The notes: generated by a model from the sequence alone, not told the origin. A stretch of 64,000 nucleotides of DNA from Ramlibacter sp. (GCF_028291745.1 NZ_JAQGNQ010000101.1:1-64000), one strand, 5' to 3'. Numbered from the stretch's first letter, positions 1 to 8,834 are shown. Numbers and translations: made by a program.

Positions 1-571
1 GCGCCTGCGTGCTCGCGTAGCCGTTGGCCTCGGTGGGCGGCAGCACGCGATTGACCAGGCCGACTTCCTGCGCCGCTTCCGCCATGAAGGGCTCGCCCAG
101 CATCAGCGCCTCGGCCGCGCGGTGGTAGCCCAGCATCTGCGGCACCAGCAGGCTGGCCGCCGCTTCCGGGCAGAGGCCGAGATTGACGAAGGGCAGCGAA
201 AAGGCCGCGTTGTCGCCGGCATAGACCAGGTCGCAGTGGAACAGCATGGTCGTGCCGATGCCCACGGCCGGCCCGCACACGGCCGCCAGCAGCGGCTTGG
301 GAAAGGTGGCGATGGCGCGCAGGAAGCGCAGGCCGGGTGCGTCCTGGCCCGAGGGCGGCGCGTTCAGGAAGTCGCCGATGTCGTTGCCGGCGCAGAAGAC
401 CGTCTCGTGGCCTTGCAGCAGCAGCACGCGCACGCTGTCGTCGTCGCGCGCCCGCTCGATCGCATCGGCCAGTGCCGCATACATCTCGGCCGTCAGCGCG
501 TTCTTGCGCGCGAGCCGGTTGAGGGTGAGGGTCATCACGCCGGATTCGGCGTGGACGAGGATGTCGCTCAT
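1..571 (-). CDS. enoyl-CoA hydratase/isomerase family protein (3' end beyond window)
   Basis: Reverse-strand reading from ATG at 571: MSDILVHAESGVMTLTLNRLARKNALTAEMY...LLQGHETVFCAGNDIGDF...PKPLLAAVCGPAVGIGTTMLFHCDLVYA; crotonase-fold pattern; open at the window edge. Confidence 0.9.
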   Translation of the reverse strand, partial: MSDILVHAESGVMTLTLNRLARKNALTAEMYAALADAIERARDDDSVRVLLLQGHETVFCAGNDIGDFLNAPPSGQDAPGLRFLRAIATFPKPLLAAVCGPAVGIGTTMLFHCDLVYAGDNAAFSLPFVNLGLCPEAAASLLVPQMLGYHRAAEALMLGEPFMAEAAQEVGLVNRVLPPTEANGYASTQA

Positions 572-666
572 TGCAATGCTTCCTTGAGGAAATCGACCAT
601 GTTGCGCCACGCGAGGTAGGCGGCGGGACTGGCCACGTCGAAGTAGAAGGCGATGGCGGGCTGCAT
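568..666 (-). pseudogene. 32-codon remnant resembling the N-terminus and C-terminus of 2-hydroxychromene-2-carboxylate isomerase/DsbA family
   Basis: MQPAIAFYFDVASPAAYLAWRNMVDFLKEALQ*; 'FYFDVASPAAYLA' matches the family start and 'DFLKEAL' resembles the family C-terminus; overlaps both neighbours. Confidence 0.5.
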
Positions 667-1403
667 CAGAACTTCTCCATCCACGGCCGCAGGTCCAGCT
701 CGTGGGTCCAGGCGTCGCGCGGCTGCGTGTGCAGCATCCAGTAGGTTTCGGCGATGTGGTCCGGGTTGACGATGCCGTCCTGCTCCTTCAGCGCGTAGCG
801 CTCGGGGAAGTTGTCGCGGATGAAGGCGGTGTCGATGCCGCCGTCGACCACTACATGCGCCACGTGGATGCCGCGCGGCCCCAGCTCGCGCGCCAGGCTT
901 TGCGCCAGCGCGCGCAGCGCCGCCTTCGCCCCGGCAAAAGCCGCGAAACCGGCGGAGCCGCGCAGCGAGGCGGTGGCGCCGGTGAACAGCATCGTGCCCT
1001 GGCCGCGCGGCGCCATGCAGCGGGCCGCCTTGCGCGCGTTGAGGAAGCCGGCGAAGCAGGCCATCTCCCAGATCTTGAAGTACTTCTGCGCGGTCTCTTC
1101 CAGCACCCCGGCGCGCACGTTGGCGCCGATATTGAAGACGAAGACTTCGATCGCGCCTATGCGCGCCTCGATGTCGTCGAACAGTGCGTCGACCTCGTCC
1201 TCGTTGCGGGCGTCGCAGGCAAAGCCGTGTGCCTCGCCGCCGGCCGCGCGGATCTCCTCGATCAGCGGCTGCAGCTTGTCGAGAGTGCGGCGGGTGGCGC
1301 ACACCGTGTAGCCGCCGCGCGCAAAGCGCTTTGCGATCGCGCCACCCGTGGCGTCCCCCGCGCCGACGACCAGCGCGATGCGGCGCGCGGCTGCTGCTGC
1401 CAT
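666..1403 (-). CDS. SDR family NAD(P)-dependent oxidoreductase
   Basis: MAAAAARRIALVVGAGDATGGAIAKRFARGGYTVCATRR; Rossmann motif and SDR core; start chosen inside the longer ORF 666..1571. Confidence 0.85.
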   Translation of the reverse strand: MAAAAARRIALVVGAGDATGGAIAKRFARGGYTVCATRRTLDKLQPLIEEIRAAGGEAHGFACDARNEDEVDALFDDIEARIGAIEVFVFNIGANVRAGVLEETAQKYFKIWEMACFAGFLNARKAARCMAPRGQGTMLFTGATASLRGSAGFAAFAGAKAALRALAQSLARELGPRGIHVAHVVVDGGIDTAFIRDNFPERYALKEQDGIVNPDHIAETYWMLHTQPRDAWTHELDLRPWMEKF

Positions 1404-1407
1404 GGGC

Positions 1408-2217
1408 TCACTCCTTGTAGTACATGACCTGGTGGGTGGTGGCCAGGAGCTCGCCGCTTTCGCTCCACGCCTGGCCGGCGTGGTCGAAGTATCCGCCCGC
1501 GAAGCCCTGCCCGCGCGCCTGCGCCAGCAGATATCCGGAGCCGGCCGCAGCCAGTTGCTGCGCGCACGCATGGAAGTAGATCGTCAGGCTGACGGTGCCG
1601 AGCGGCGTCTGCCGCGCGCGCCGCAGCCAGATGCGCGGGAAGAAGACATCGCACAGGGCCGCGAGCGAAGCGAAGTCCAGCGGCCGCGGCGGATCGTCGC
1701 GCACCCAGAGGCGGCTGGTGCTGTCATCGCTGCCCTGTCCTTCCCAGGTGCGCGGCAACACGCCGAGCACGAAGCGCATGTCGTAGCGCTCCAGCCAGGC
1801 GACGCCACGCCGCGTGGTGCGCGGCACGTCCAGCGGCCGCGGCGCCTCGGGCATGCGCAGTTCGTGCGCACCCCAGGTGGGTCGGCGTACGGCCGTCAGC
1901 GCCGTGGCCGTGGCGACGAGTTCATCCCCTTGGCGCATCTCGATGATCCAGTGCTGGGTGGACCGATTGGTGCGCACCGGGCGCGGGTGCAGGCTGAAGG
2001 CGCCGTCGGCCAGCGCCGCAGCGAAGTTGATCGTGAAGGCGACCGGGTCGCCGAGGCGCTGCGGATGCTGCAGCACGGACTGCAGGCACTGAGCGGCGGT
2101 GATGCCGCCGAAGGGGCCGATGAAGTTGGCGTAGGGGGGGCTGGTGTGGCCTTGCCACGCGCCGTCGCCTTGCGGCTGCAGGGAGATGGCGTTGTCGAAG
2201 GGGTGGGGTGCGGTCAT
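1408..2217 (-). CDS. acyl-CoA thioesterase (TesB-like, double hotdog)
   Basis: MTAPHPFDNAISLQPQGDGAWQGHTSPPYANFIGPFGGITAAQCLQSVLQHPQRLGDPVAFTINFAA...; thioesterase-like family pattern. Confidence 0.75.
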   Translation of the reverse strand: MTAPHPFDNAISLQPQGDGAWQGHTSPPYANFIGPFGGITAAQCLQSVLQHPQRLGDPVAFTINFAAALADGAFSLHPRPVRTNRSTQHWIIEMRQGDELVATATALTAVRRPTWGAHELRMPEAPRPLDVPRTTRRGVAWLERYDMRFVLGVLPRTWEGQGSDDSTSRLWVRDDPPRPLDFASLAALCDVFFPRIWLRRARQTPLGTVSLTIYFHACAQQLAAAGSGYLLAQARGQGFAGGYFDHAGQAWSESGELLATTHQVMYYKE

Positions 2218-2237
2218 GCGGCCTCGTGAGGGGTGGA

Positions 2238-2345
2238 CTTCACTCCCTCTCCCGCCGCGCGGGAGAGGGTGGGGGTGAGGGTGCGTGCAATGCCGGCGCC
2301 GCTGCCCTCACCCCTGCCCTCTCCCGCAAGCGGGAGAGGGAGAAA
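2238..2345. repeat. Pair of inverted REP-like palindromes (CCCTCTCCCGC..GCGGGAGAGGG)
   Basis: ccctctcccgccgcgcgggagagggtgggggtgaggg ... ccctcacccctgccctctcccgcaagcgggagaggg; two palindromic units in opposite orientation. Confidence 0.8.
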
Positions 2346-2362
2346 GAAGGGAATGCGGCGGC

Positions 2363-3568
2363 TCAAACCCGCTCGAAAATCCCCGCCGCCCCCTGCCCCA
2401 TCCCCACGCACATCGTCACCATCCCGTACTTCAGGTTCTTGCGCCGCAGCGCATGCACCACCGTCGCGGAGCGGATCGCGCCGGTGGCGCCGAGCGGGTG
2501 GCCGAGTGCGATGGCGCCGCCCATGGGATTGACCTTGGACGCATCGAGACCCAGAGTGGCTATCACCGCCAGCGACTGCGCGGCGAACGCTTCGTTCAGT
2601 TCGATCCAGCCCATGTCGTCCTGCTTGAGGCCGGCGTTCTTCAGGGCCGCGGGAATGGCTTCGATGGGACCGATGCCCATGATCTGGGGCGGCACGCCGC
2701 GGCTGGCGTAGCTGACGAAACGCGCGAGCGGCTGCAGCCCGAAGCGCTTGACGGCCGCTTCGCTGGCCAGGATCAGCGCGCCGGCGCCGTCGGAAGTCTG
2801 CGAGCTGTTGCCCGCCGTCACGCTGCCGCGCGCCGCGAACACGGGCTTGAGTCTGGCGAGTGTTTCCACCGTCGTGTCCGGCCGCGCGCCTTCGTCGAGG
2901 TTGACCTTGCGGGTGGCGATGCTGACTTCGGCCGACGCGAGGTCGAGCGAGCGCTCGGCCACTTCGACGGCCGTGATCTCATCGCCGAACTCGCCGGCCT
3001 TCATGGCGGCGATCGCCTTCATGTGCGACCGGTAGGCGAATTCATCCTGCGCATCGCGGCTCACCTTCCATTGGCGCGCGACCTTTTCGGCGGTGAGCCC
3101 CATGCCGTAGGCGATGCCGTAGCTCTCGATGTCGTCGGGGTTGGAGAAGATGGTGGGCGACAGCGAGGGCGTGTTGCCCATCATGGGCACCATGCTCATG
3201 CTCTCGGTGCCGGCGGCGATCATCACGTCGGCCTCGCCGACGCGGATGCGGTCGGCCGCCATCTGCACGGCGGCCAGCCCGGAGGCGCAGAAGCGGTTCA
3301 CGGTGATGCCGCCGACCGACTTCGGCAGGCCCGCGAGCACGGCGCCGATGCGCGCGACGTTGAGCCCCTGCGGCCCTTCGGGAATCGCGCAGCCGCAGAC
3401 AATGTCCTCGATGGCGTGCGGGTCGAGGGTCGGGACCTGCGCGAGAGCGGACTTCAGCACGCTGGCGAGCAGTTCGTCCGGCCGCATGTTGCGAAAGAAG
3501 CCACGATGCGAGCGCCCGATGGGGGAGCGGGTGGCGGCGACGATGTAGGCGTCCTGGATTTGTTTCAC
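2363..3568 (-). CDS. fadA: acetyl-CoA C-acyltransferase (thiolase)
   Basis: 401 aa; QDAYIVAATRSPIGRSHRGFF..., VNRFCASGLAAVQMAADRI, NPMGGAIALGHPLGATGAI, CVGMGQGAAGIFERV; GTG start. Confidence 0.93.
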   Translation of the reverse strand: MKQIQDAYIVAATRSPIGRSHRGFFRNMRPDELLASVLKSALAQVPTLDPHAIEDIVCGCAIPEGPQGLNVARIGAVLAGLPKSVGGITVNRFCASGLAAVQMAADRIRVGEADVMIAAGTESMSMVPMMGNTPSLSPTIFSNPDDIESYGIAYGMGLTAEKVARQWKVSRDAQDEFAYRSHMKAIAAMKAGEFGDEITAVEVAERSLDLASAEVSIATRKVNLDEGARPDTTVETLARLKPVFAARGSVTAGNSSQTSDGAGALILASEAAVKRFGLQPLARFVSYASRGVPPQIMGIGPIEAIPAALKNAGLKQDDMGWIELNEAFAAQSLAVIATLGLDASKVNPMGGAIALGHPLGATGAIRSATVVHALRRKNLKYGMVTMCVGMGQGAAGIFERV

Positions 3569-3981
3569 TGGTCAGGCTCCTGGCTGTTGGCTCCTTCCCC
3601 CTCCGGGGGAAGGCTGGGATGGGGGCGCTCGCCCACCAGCCCGAGTTGTTCGGCGATGACGCTCAGCACGCCATCCATGTTCGTCAACGGTTCGTTGGTC
3701 GCGAATCGCAGGACCGCGAAGCCGTGGGCGCGGAAGAATGCATCACGATCGGCGTCGTACTCCACCTGGTCGGCATGCTGCGAGCCATCCAGTTCCACGA
3801 TCAGTTTCGGCGCCAAGCAGGCGAAGTCCGCAACGTAGTTACCGAGCGGGTGCTGCCTGCGAAACTTCACCCCGAGTTGCTCCATGCGCAGTTTCGACCA
3901 GAGTTTCCGCTCCGAGTCGGTCATGCCCGCCCGCAATTTGCGGGCGTTGCCGTGCGTGGTGGAGAAGGCCTGGTTCCGCAT
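3565..3981 (-). CDS. DUF559 domain (VSR/PD-(D/E)XK-like) endonuclease-family protein
   Basis: RKLRAGMTDSERKLWSKLRMEQLGVKFRRQHPLGNYVADFACLAPKLIVELDGSQHADQVEYDADRDAFFRAHGFAVLRFATNEPLTNMDGVLSVI; characteristic DUF559 core. Confidence 0.9.
   Translation of the reverse strand: MRNQAFSTTHGNARKLRAGMTDSERKLWSKLRMEQLGVKFRRQHPLGNYVADFACLAPKLIVELDGSQHADQVEYDADRDAFFRAHGFAVLRFATNEPLTNMDGVLSVIAEQLGLVGERPHPSLPPEGEGANSQEPDQ
3591..3629. repeat. REP-like palindrome (left flank of DUF559 gene)
   Basis: ctccttccccctccgggggaaggctgggatgggggcgct; inverted relative to 3982..4027. Confidence 0.85.
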
Positions 3982-4027
3982 GGGAGCGCCCCCATCCCGG
4001 CCTTCCCCCGGAGGGGGAAGGAGGGAG
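3982..4027. repeat. REP-like palindrome (right flank of DUF559 gene)
   Basis: gggagcgcccccatcccggccttcccccggagggggaaggaggga; same family as 3591..3629 and 9623..9663. Confidence 0.85.
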
Positions 4028-4038
4028 ACAGGGCAGCC

Positions 4039-6495
4039 TCAATTGCGCACCGGCTTCCCCGTACTCAGCATCCCCAGGATCCGCTCCTGCGTCTTCGGGT
4101 GCTGGACCAGCGCGCAGAAGGCCTGGCGCTCCAGCGTCATCAGGTATTCCTCCGTCACCAGCGTATTGGCGTCCACATCCCCGCCCGTGACCACATTGGC
4201 AATCAGCGAAGCGATATGAAAGTCGTGCGCGCTGGCAAAGCCGCCATCGCGCAGGTTCACCAGTTGCCCCTGGATCGTCGCCTTCGCGCTGCGGCCCGCC
4301 ACCGGGAACAGGCGCTTGTGCGGCGGGCGGTAGCCCGCGTCGTACAGCGACTTCGCCTGTTGCAGCGCGATGTACAGCAGTTCGTCCTTCTGCGGCACGA
4401 CGATGTCGCTCTCCAGCAGGTAGCCTAGCTTGCGCGACTCGATCGCGCTCGTGCCCACCTTGGCCATCGCGGCGGCCGTGAACCCCTCGGTCAGGAACTT
4501 CAACAGGTCGCGGTCGGTGCTGCTCGCCGCGTTCTCCGCGGCGCGGCGCGCGATGTACGTGAGGCCGCCGGCCCCCGGCACCAGGCCGACGCCCACTTCC
4601 ACGAGGCCCATGTAGCTTTCCATCGCCACCACGCGCCTGGCCGAATACAGCCCCAGCTCGCAGCCACCGCCCAGGGCCAGCCCGCGAATCGCGGACACCA
4701 CCGGCACGCTCGCATAGCGCAGACGCAGCATCGTCTGCTGCATGAAGCCTTCCGCGTCTTCGATGGCCGCCACGCCCACGGCAATGAAGGCCGGCAGCGT
4801 CGACTCGAGGTCGGCGCCGGCGCTGAAGGGTTCATCGCCAGACCAGATCACCATGCCCTGGAAGTCCTTCTCGGCCATCTCCACCGCCTGCTGCAGGCCC
4901 TCGCACACCTCGGGGCTGATGGTGTGCATCTTGGTCTTGAGGCTGACGATCAGCACCTCGTGGTCCAGCGTCCACAAGCGGATGTTCCGGTCCTCGTGCA
5001 GCGTCGTGCCCGCAGCCTCGAAGCGGGGACCCGCCTCGCCGCGCAGCAGCTCGAGGAACAGCTGGCGCTGGTACACCGGCAGCACGCGACGCGGCGCGAA
5101 CTTGCCGCTGGTGGGATTGAACGATCCCTGCTCGGTGTGCACGCCGCCCGCGTCGGCGACCGGGCCCTTGAACACCCACTCGGGCAGCGGCGCGTTCGAG
5201 AGCGTCTTGCCGGCCGCGATGTCCTCCTGGATCCACTGCGCCACCTGCAGCCAGCCCGCCTCCTGCCACAGCTCGAACGGGCCCTGCTTCATGCCGAAGC
5301 CCCAGCGCATCGCCTGATCGACGTCACGCGCGGTTTCGGCGATCGTGGCCAGATGCACGGCGGCGTAGTGGAAGCTGTTGCGCAGAATGGCCCACAGGAA
5401 CTGGCCCTGCGGTCCGGTCGCATTGCGCAGCAGCTTCAGGCGCTCGGCAGCCGGCTTCTTCAGCATGCGGCCATAGACCTCGTCGGCCTTCTGGCCGCCG
5501 GGAATGTACTCCTCGCTTTCCAGCTCGAAGCGCAGGATGTCGCGGCCCACCTTCTTGTAGAAGCCGGCCTTGGTCTTCTGGCCGAGGTTGCCGAGTGCGA
5601 TCAGCTTGGCCAGCACCGGCGGCGTGCCGAAGCTGCCATAGAAGGGATCGGTCTCGGGCGACAGCGTGTCCTGCAGCGTCTTGACGACGTGCGCCATCGT
5701 GTCCAGGCCCACGACGTCCGCCGTGCGGAAGGTGCCGCTGGAAGCGCGACCCAGCTTCTTGCCGGTGAGGTCGTCGACCACGTCGAACGACAGGCCAAAT
5801 TTCTCCACCTCGCGCATCGTGCCCAGCATGCCGGCGATGCCGACGCGGTTCGCGATGAAGTTGGGCGTGTCCTTGGCGCGCACCACGCCCTTGCCCAGCG
5901 CACTGGTGACGAAGGTCTCCAGCTGGTCGAGGATCCCGGGCCGCGTGGTCGGCGTGGCGATCAGTTCCACCAGCAGCATATAGCGCGGCGGGTTGAAGAA
6001 GTGGATGCCGCAAAAGCGCGGCTTGAGCGCATCGGGCAGCGCCTCGGACAGCTTCGTGATCGACAGGCCCGAGGTGTTGGACGCGACGATCGCATGCTTG
6101 GCGATGTGCGGCGCGATCTTCCGGTACAGATCGAGCTTCCAGTCCATGCGCTCGGCGATCGCCTCGATCACCAGGTCGCATTCGCCCAGCAGCGCCATGT
6201 GCTCTTCGTAGTTCGCGGGCTGGATCAGACCAGCGTCTTCCGGCACCCCCAGCGGCGAGGGCTTGAGCTTCTTCAGGTTCTCGACGGCCCGGGTCACGAT
6301 GCCGTTCTTCGCACCGTCCTTGGCCGGCAGATCGAACAGCACCACCGGCACCTTCACGTTCACCAGGTGCGCCGCGATCTGCGCGCCCATCACGCCGGCG
6401 CCCAGCACGGCCACCTTCCTCACCAGGAAGCGGTTGGCCATCGCCCTGGCAGCCGCGGCCTGCACGGCGGCTTGTTCGTCTTGGTCCTTGTTCAT
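4039..6495 (-). CDS. 3-hydroxyacyl-CoA dehydrogenase/enoyl-CoA hydratase (3HCDH N-terminal, FadN-type architecture)
   Basis: VRKVAVLGAGVMGAQIAAHLVNVKVPVVLFDL ... C-terminal crotonase domain (VSAIRGLALGGGCELGLYSARRVVAMESYMGLVEVGVGLVPGAGG). Confidence 0.92.
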   Translation of the reverse strand: MNKDQDEQAAVQAAAARAMANRFLVRKVAVLGAGVMGAQIAAHLVNVKVPVVLFDLPAKDGAKNGIVTRAVENLKKLKPSPLGVPEDAGLIQPANYEEHMALLGECDLVIEAIAERMDWKLDLYRKIAPHIAKHAIVASNTSGLSITKLSEALPDALKPRFCGIHFFNPPRYMLLVELIATPTTRPGILDQLETFVTSALGKGVVRAKDTPNFIANRVGIAGMLGTMREVEKFGLSFDVVDDLTGKKLGRASSGTFRTADVVGLDTMAHVVKTLQDTLSPETDPFYGSFGTPPVLAKLIALGNLGQKTKAGFYKKVGRDILRFELESEEYIPGGQKADEVYGRMLKKPAAERLKLLRNATGPQGQFLWAILRNSFHYAAVHLATIAETARDVDQAMRWGFGMKQGPFELWQEAGWLQVAQWIQEDIAAGKTLSNAPLPEWVFKGPVADAGGVHTEQGSFNPTSGKFAPRRVLPVYQRQLFLELLRGEAGPRFEAAGTTLHEDRNIRLWTLDHEVLIVSLKTKMHTISPEVCEGLQQAVEMAEKDFQGMVIWSGDEPFSAGADLESTLPAFIAVGVAAIEDAEGFMQQTMLRLRYASVPVVSAIRGLALGGGCELGLYSARRVVAMESYMGLVEVGVGLVPGAGGLTYIARRAAENAASSTDRDLLKFLTEGFTAAAMAKVGTSAIESRKLGYLLESDIVVPQKDELLYIALQQAKSLYDAGYRPPHKRLFPVAGRSAKATIQGQLVNLRDGGFASAHDFHIASLIANVVTGGDVDANTLVTEEYLMTLERQAFCALVQHPKTQERILGMLSTGKPVRN

Positions 6496-6510
6496 GTCGA
6501 TGGCTCCCGG

Positions 6511-7041
6511 TTACTGCACGCGCACCCAGGTCTGCGTGCGGTAGAACGGGCCGAGGTAGCCCCGCACCTGCAGCTTCTGGCCGTTGTCGACCGGCGCGAG
6601 CTTGAGCGTGTATTCCTTGCCGTTCTCGGGGTCGAGGATCTTGCCGTTCTCCCACACGTCCTGCCCATCGGCCTTGCGGGCCCCGCGGATGATCTCCAGC
6701 CCCTGGATGGCCTGGCCCTTGCGTTCGTCCTTGCACTCCTCGCAGGTGGGCTTGGCGTCCTTCTTCAGGGTCTTCTCGATGCGGCCGGTGAGCACGCCGC
6801 CGGATTCGCTGATGCGGATCTCCGCCTTCGCTTCGCCGCTCTTGTCGTCGATGCTGCGCCAGAGGCCGACGGGTGAGACCTGGGCGAACACGCCGCCAGC
6901 TACCAGGAGGAGCCCCAGGAATGTCATTGCGGGCTTGACCCGCAATCCACGCGCGACACGAGCGCCGCTTGGATCCCGGGTCAAGCCCGGGATGACATCC
7001 ATTTTCGGCCGTTGTTCGCAGTGGGTCTTCATGCTGTTCAT
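6511..7041 (-). CDS. DUF2147 domain-containing protein (exact N-terminus uncertain)
   Basis: FLGLLLVAGGVFAQVSPVGLWRSIDDKSGEAKAEIRISESGGVLTGRIEKTLKK...CEECKDERKGQAIQGLEIIRG...; DUF2147 pattern; N-terminus contains a translated repeat. Confidence 0.8.
   Translation of the reverse strand: MNSMKTHCEQRPKMDVIPGLTRDPSGARVARGLRVKPAMTFLGLLLVAGGVFAQVSPVGLWRSIDDKSGEAKAEIRISESGGVLTGRIEKTLKKDAKPTCEECKDERKGQAIQGLEIIRGARKADGQDVWENGKILDPENGKEYTLKLAPVDNGQKLQVRGYLGPFYRTQTWVRVQ
6921..7000. repeat. Composite extragenic palindrome (GTCATTGCGGGCTTGACCCGCAATCCA...TGGATCCCGGGTCAAGCCCGGGATGACAT)
   Basis: Same paired-arm element as at 11847, 16007 and 17191. Confidence 0.9.
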
Positions 7042-8834
7042 GCCAGTGCCAGGTCGGTGTCCATGAGATTCTTCACGCCAGCGCGCGCGGTGCGCATCAG
7101 CGTGGCCGTTTCGGGGAACAGGCGCGCGAAGTAGAAGCGCGCCGTCTGCAGCTTCGCCTGGTAGAAGGGATCGGTGTCGCCGGACTCGATCTTCTTCAAG
7201 GCCACCTGCGCCATCCGCGCCCAGAAATAGCCAAACACCAGGTGGCCGAGCACGCGCAGGTAGTCGACGGCCGCGCCGCCCACTTCATCCGGGTTCTGGT
7301 AGGCCTTGAATCCAAGCTCGGTGGTGAACTTCGTCATCTGCTCGCCGAGGTAGGCCACCGGGTTGATGAACTCCGCCATCTTCTCGTTGACGCCTTCTTC
7401 CTCCACCAGCTGCGCCACCAGCTTGCCCAGCTTCTTGAGCGTGGCGCCGTTGTTGCCCAGGATCTTGCGTCCCAGCAGGTCGAGCGACTGCACGGTGTTC
7501 GTGCCTTCGTAGATCATGTTGATGCGGTTGTCCCGCACGAACTGCTCCATCCCCCATTCCTTGATGTAGCCATGGCCGCCGAACACCTGCATGCAGGCAT
7601 TGGTGGCGATGTGCCCGTTGTCGGTGAGGAAGGCCTTGACGATGGGCGTGAGCAGCGCGACCAGTTCCGCGCTGTCCTTGCGCACCTTCTCGTCGGGGTG
7701 GTACAGCTCCTTGTCGATCAGCATCGTGCAGAAGATCGCCAGCGCGCGGCCGCCTTCCGCATACGCCTTGGCGGTGAGCAGCATCTTGCGCACGTCGGGG
7801 TGCACGATGATCGGGTCGGCCGGCTTGTCCTTGGCCTTCACGCCCGAGAGCGAGCGCATCTGCAGGCGCTCCTTGGCATACGCCAGCGCGTTCTGGAAAG
7901 CGGCTTCGGTCAGGCCCAGCGACTGGTTGCCCACGCCCAGGCGCGCCGCGTTCATCATCACGAACATCGCGGGCAGGCCCTTGTTCGGCTCGCCCACCAG
8001 CGTGCCGACGGCACCATCGAGCACGAGCTGCGCGGTGGCGTTGCCGTGGATGCCCATCTTGTGTTCCAGGCCGCCGCAGAAGATCGGATTGCGCGCGCCC
8101 AGCGAGCCGTCGGCATTGACCATGAACTTGGGCACCAGGAACAGCGAGATGCCCTTGCTGCCCTGCGGCGCATCCGGCAGGCGCGCCAGCACCAGGTGCA
8201 GGATGTTCTGCGTCATGTCGTGCTCGCCGGCGGAGATGAAGATCTTGTTGCCGGTGATCCTGTAGGTGCCGTCCGCCTTCGGTTCGGCCTTGGTGCGCAG
8301 CAGGCCCAGGTCGGTGCCGCAATGCGGCTCGGTGAGGCACATGGTGCCGGTCCACTCGCCCGAGACCAGCTTGGGCAGGTACATCTTCTTCTGGTCGTCG
8401 GTGCCGTGCTGGTGCAGCGCCTCGTACGCGCCGTGCGACAGGCCCGGGTACATCGTCCACGCCTGGTTGGCGCTATTGAGCATCTCGTAGAGGCACTGGT
8501 TCAGCACCAGCGGCAGGCCCTGGCCGCCGTACTCGGGGTCGGCGGACAGCGCCGGCCAGCCGCCTTCGATGAACTTCGCGTACGCATCCTTGAAGCCGGT
8601 CGGAGTCTTGACCTCGTGCGTCTGCTGGTCGAGCACGCAACCTTCGGTGTCGCCGCCGATGTTCAGCGGGAAGGTCACTTCGGCGGCGAACTTGCCGCCC
8701 TCTTCCAGCACCGCGTTGATGGTGTCCGCGTCGATGTCGGCATGGCGCTGGCACGGCTTGAGCTCGTTGGCCACGTCGAACAGCTCGTGGATCAGGAACT
8801 GCATGTCGCGCAGCGGCGGGGTGTACGTGGGCAT
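7038..8834 (-). CDS. acyl-CoA dehydrogenase (C-terminal-extended, ~600 aa class)
   Basis: 598 aa; YEMLNSANQAWTMYPGLSHGAYEAL, TGTMCLTEPHCGTDLGLLRTKA, ACMQVFGGHGYIKEWGMEQFVRDNRINMIYEGTNTVQSLDLLGRK. Confidence 0.95.
   Translation of the reverse strand: MPTYTPPLRDMQFLIHELFDVANELKPCQRHADIDADTINAVLEEGGKFAAEVTFPLNIGGDTEGCVLDQQTHEVKTPTGFKDAYAKFIEGGWPALSADPEYGGQGLPLVLNQCLYEMLNSANQAWTMYPGLSHGAYEALHQHGTDDQKKMYLPKLVSGEWTGTMCLTEPHCGTDLGLLRTKAEPKADGTYRITGNKIFISAGEHDMTQNILHLVLARLPDAPQGSKGISLFLVPKFMVNADGSLGARNPIFCGGLEHKMGIHGNATAQLVLDGAVGTLVGEPNKGLPAMFVMMNAARLGVGNQSLGLTEAAFQNALAYAKERLQMRSLSGVKAKDKPADPIIVHPDVRKMLLTAKAYAEGGRALAIFCTMLIDKELYHPDEKVRKDSAELVALLTPIVKAFLTDNGHIATNACMQVFGGHGYIKEWGMEQFVRDNRINMIYEGTNTVQSLDLLGRKILGNNGATLKKLGKLVAQLVEEEGVNEKMAEFINPVAYLGEQMTKFTTELGFKAYQNPDEVGGAAVDYLRVLGHLVFGYFWARMAQVALKKIESGDTDPFYQAKLQTARFYFARLFPETATLMRTARAGVKNLMDTDLALA

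Noticed and set aside
2285-3838. 517-aa plus-strand ORF
   Set aside because: Antisense to the thiolase and DUF559 genes; low-complexity H/R/G-rich sequence without family motifs.
4924-6876. 650-aa plus-strand ORF
   Set aside because: Antisense shadow of the 3HCDH/ECH gene; composition artefact.
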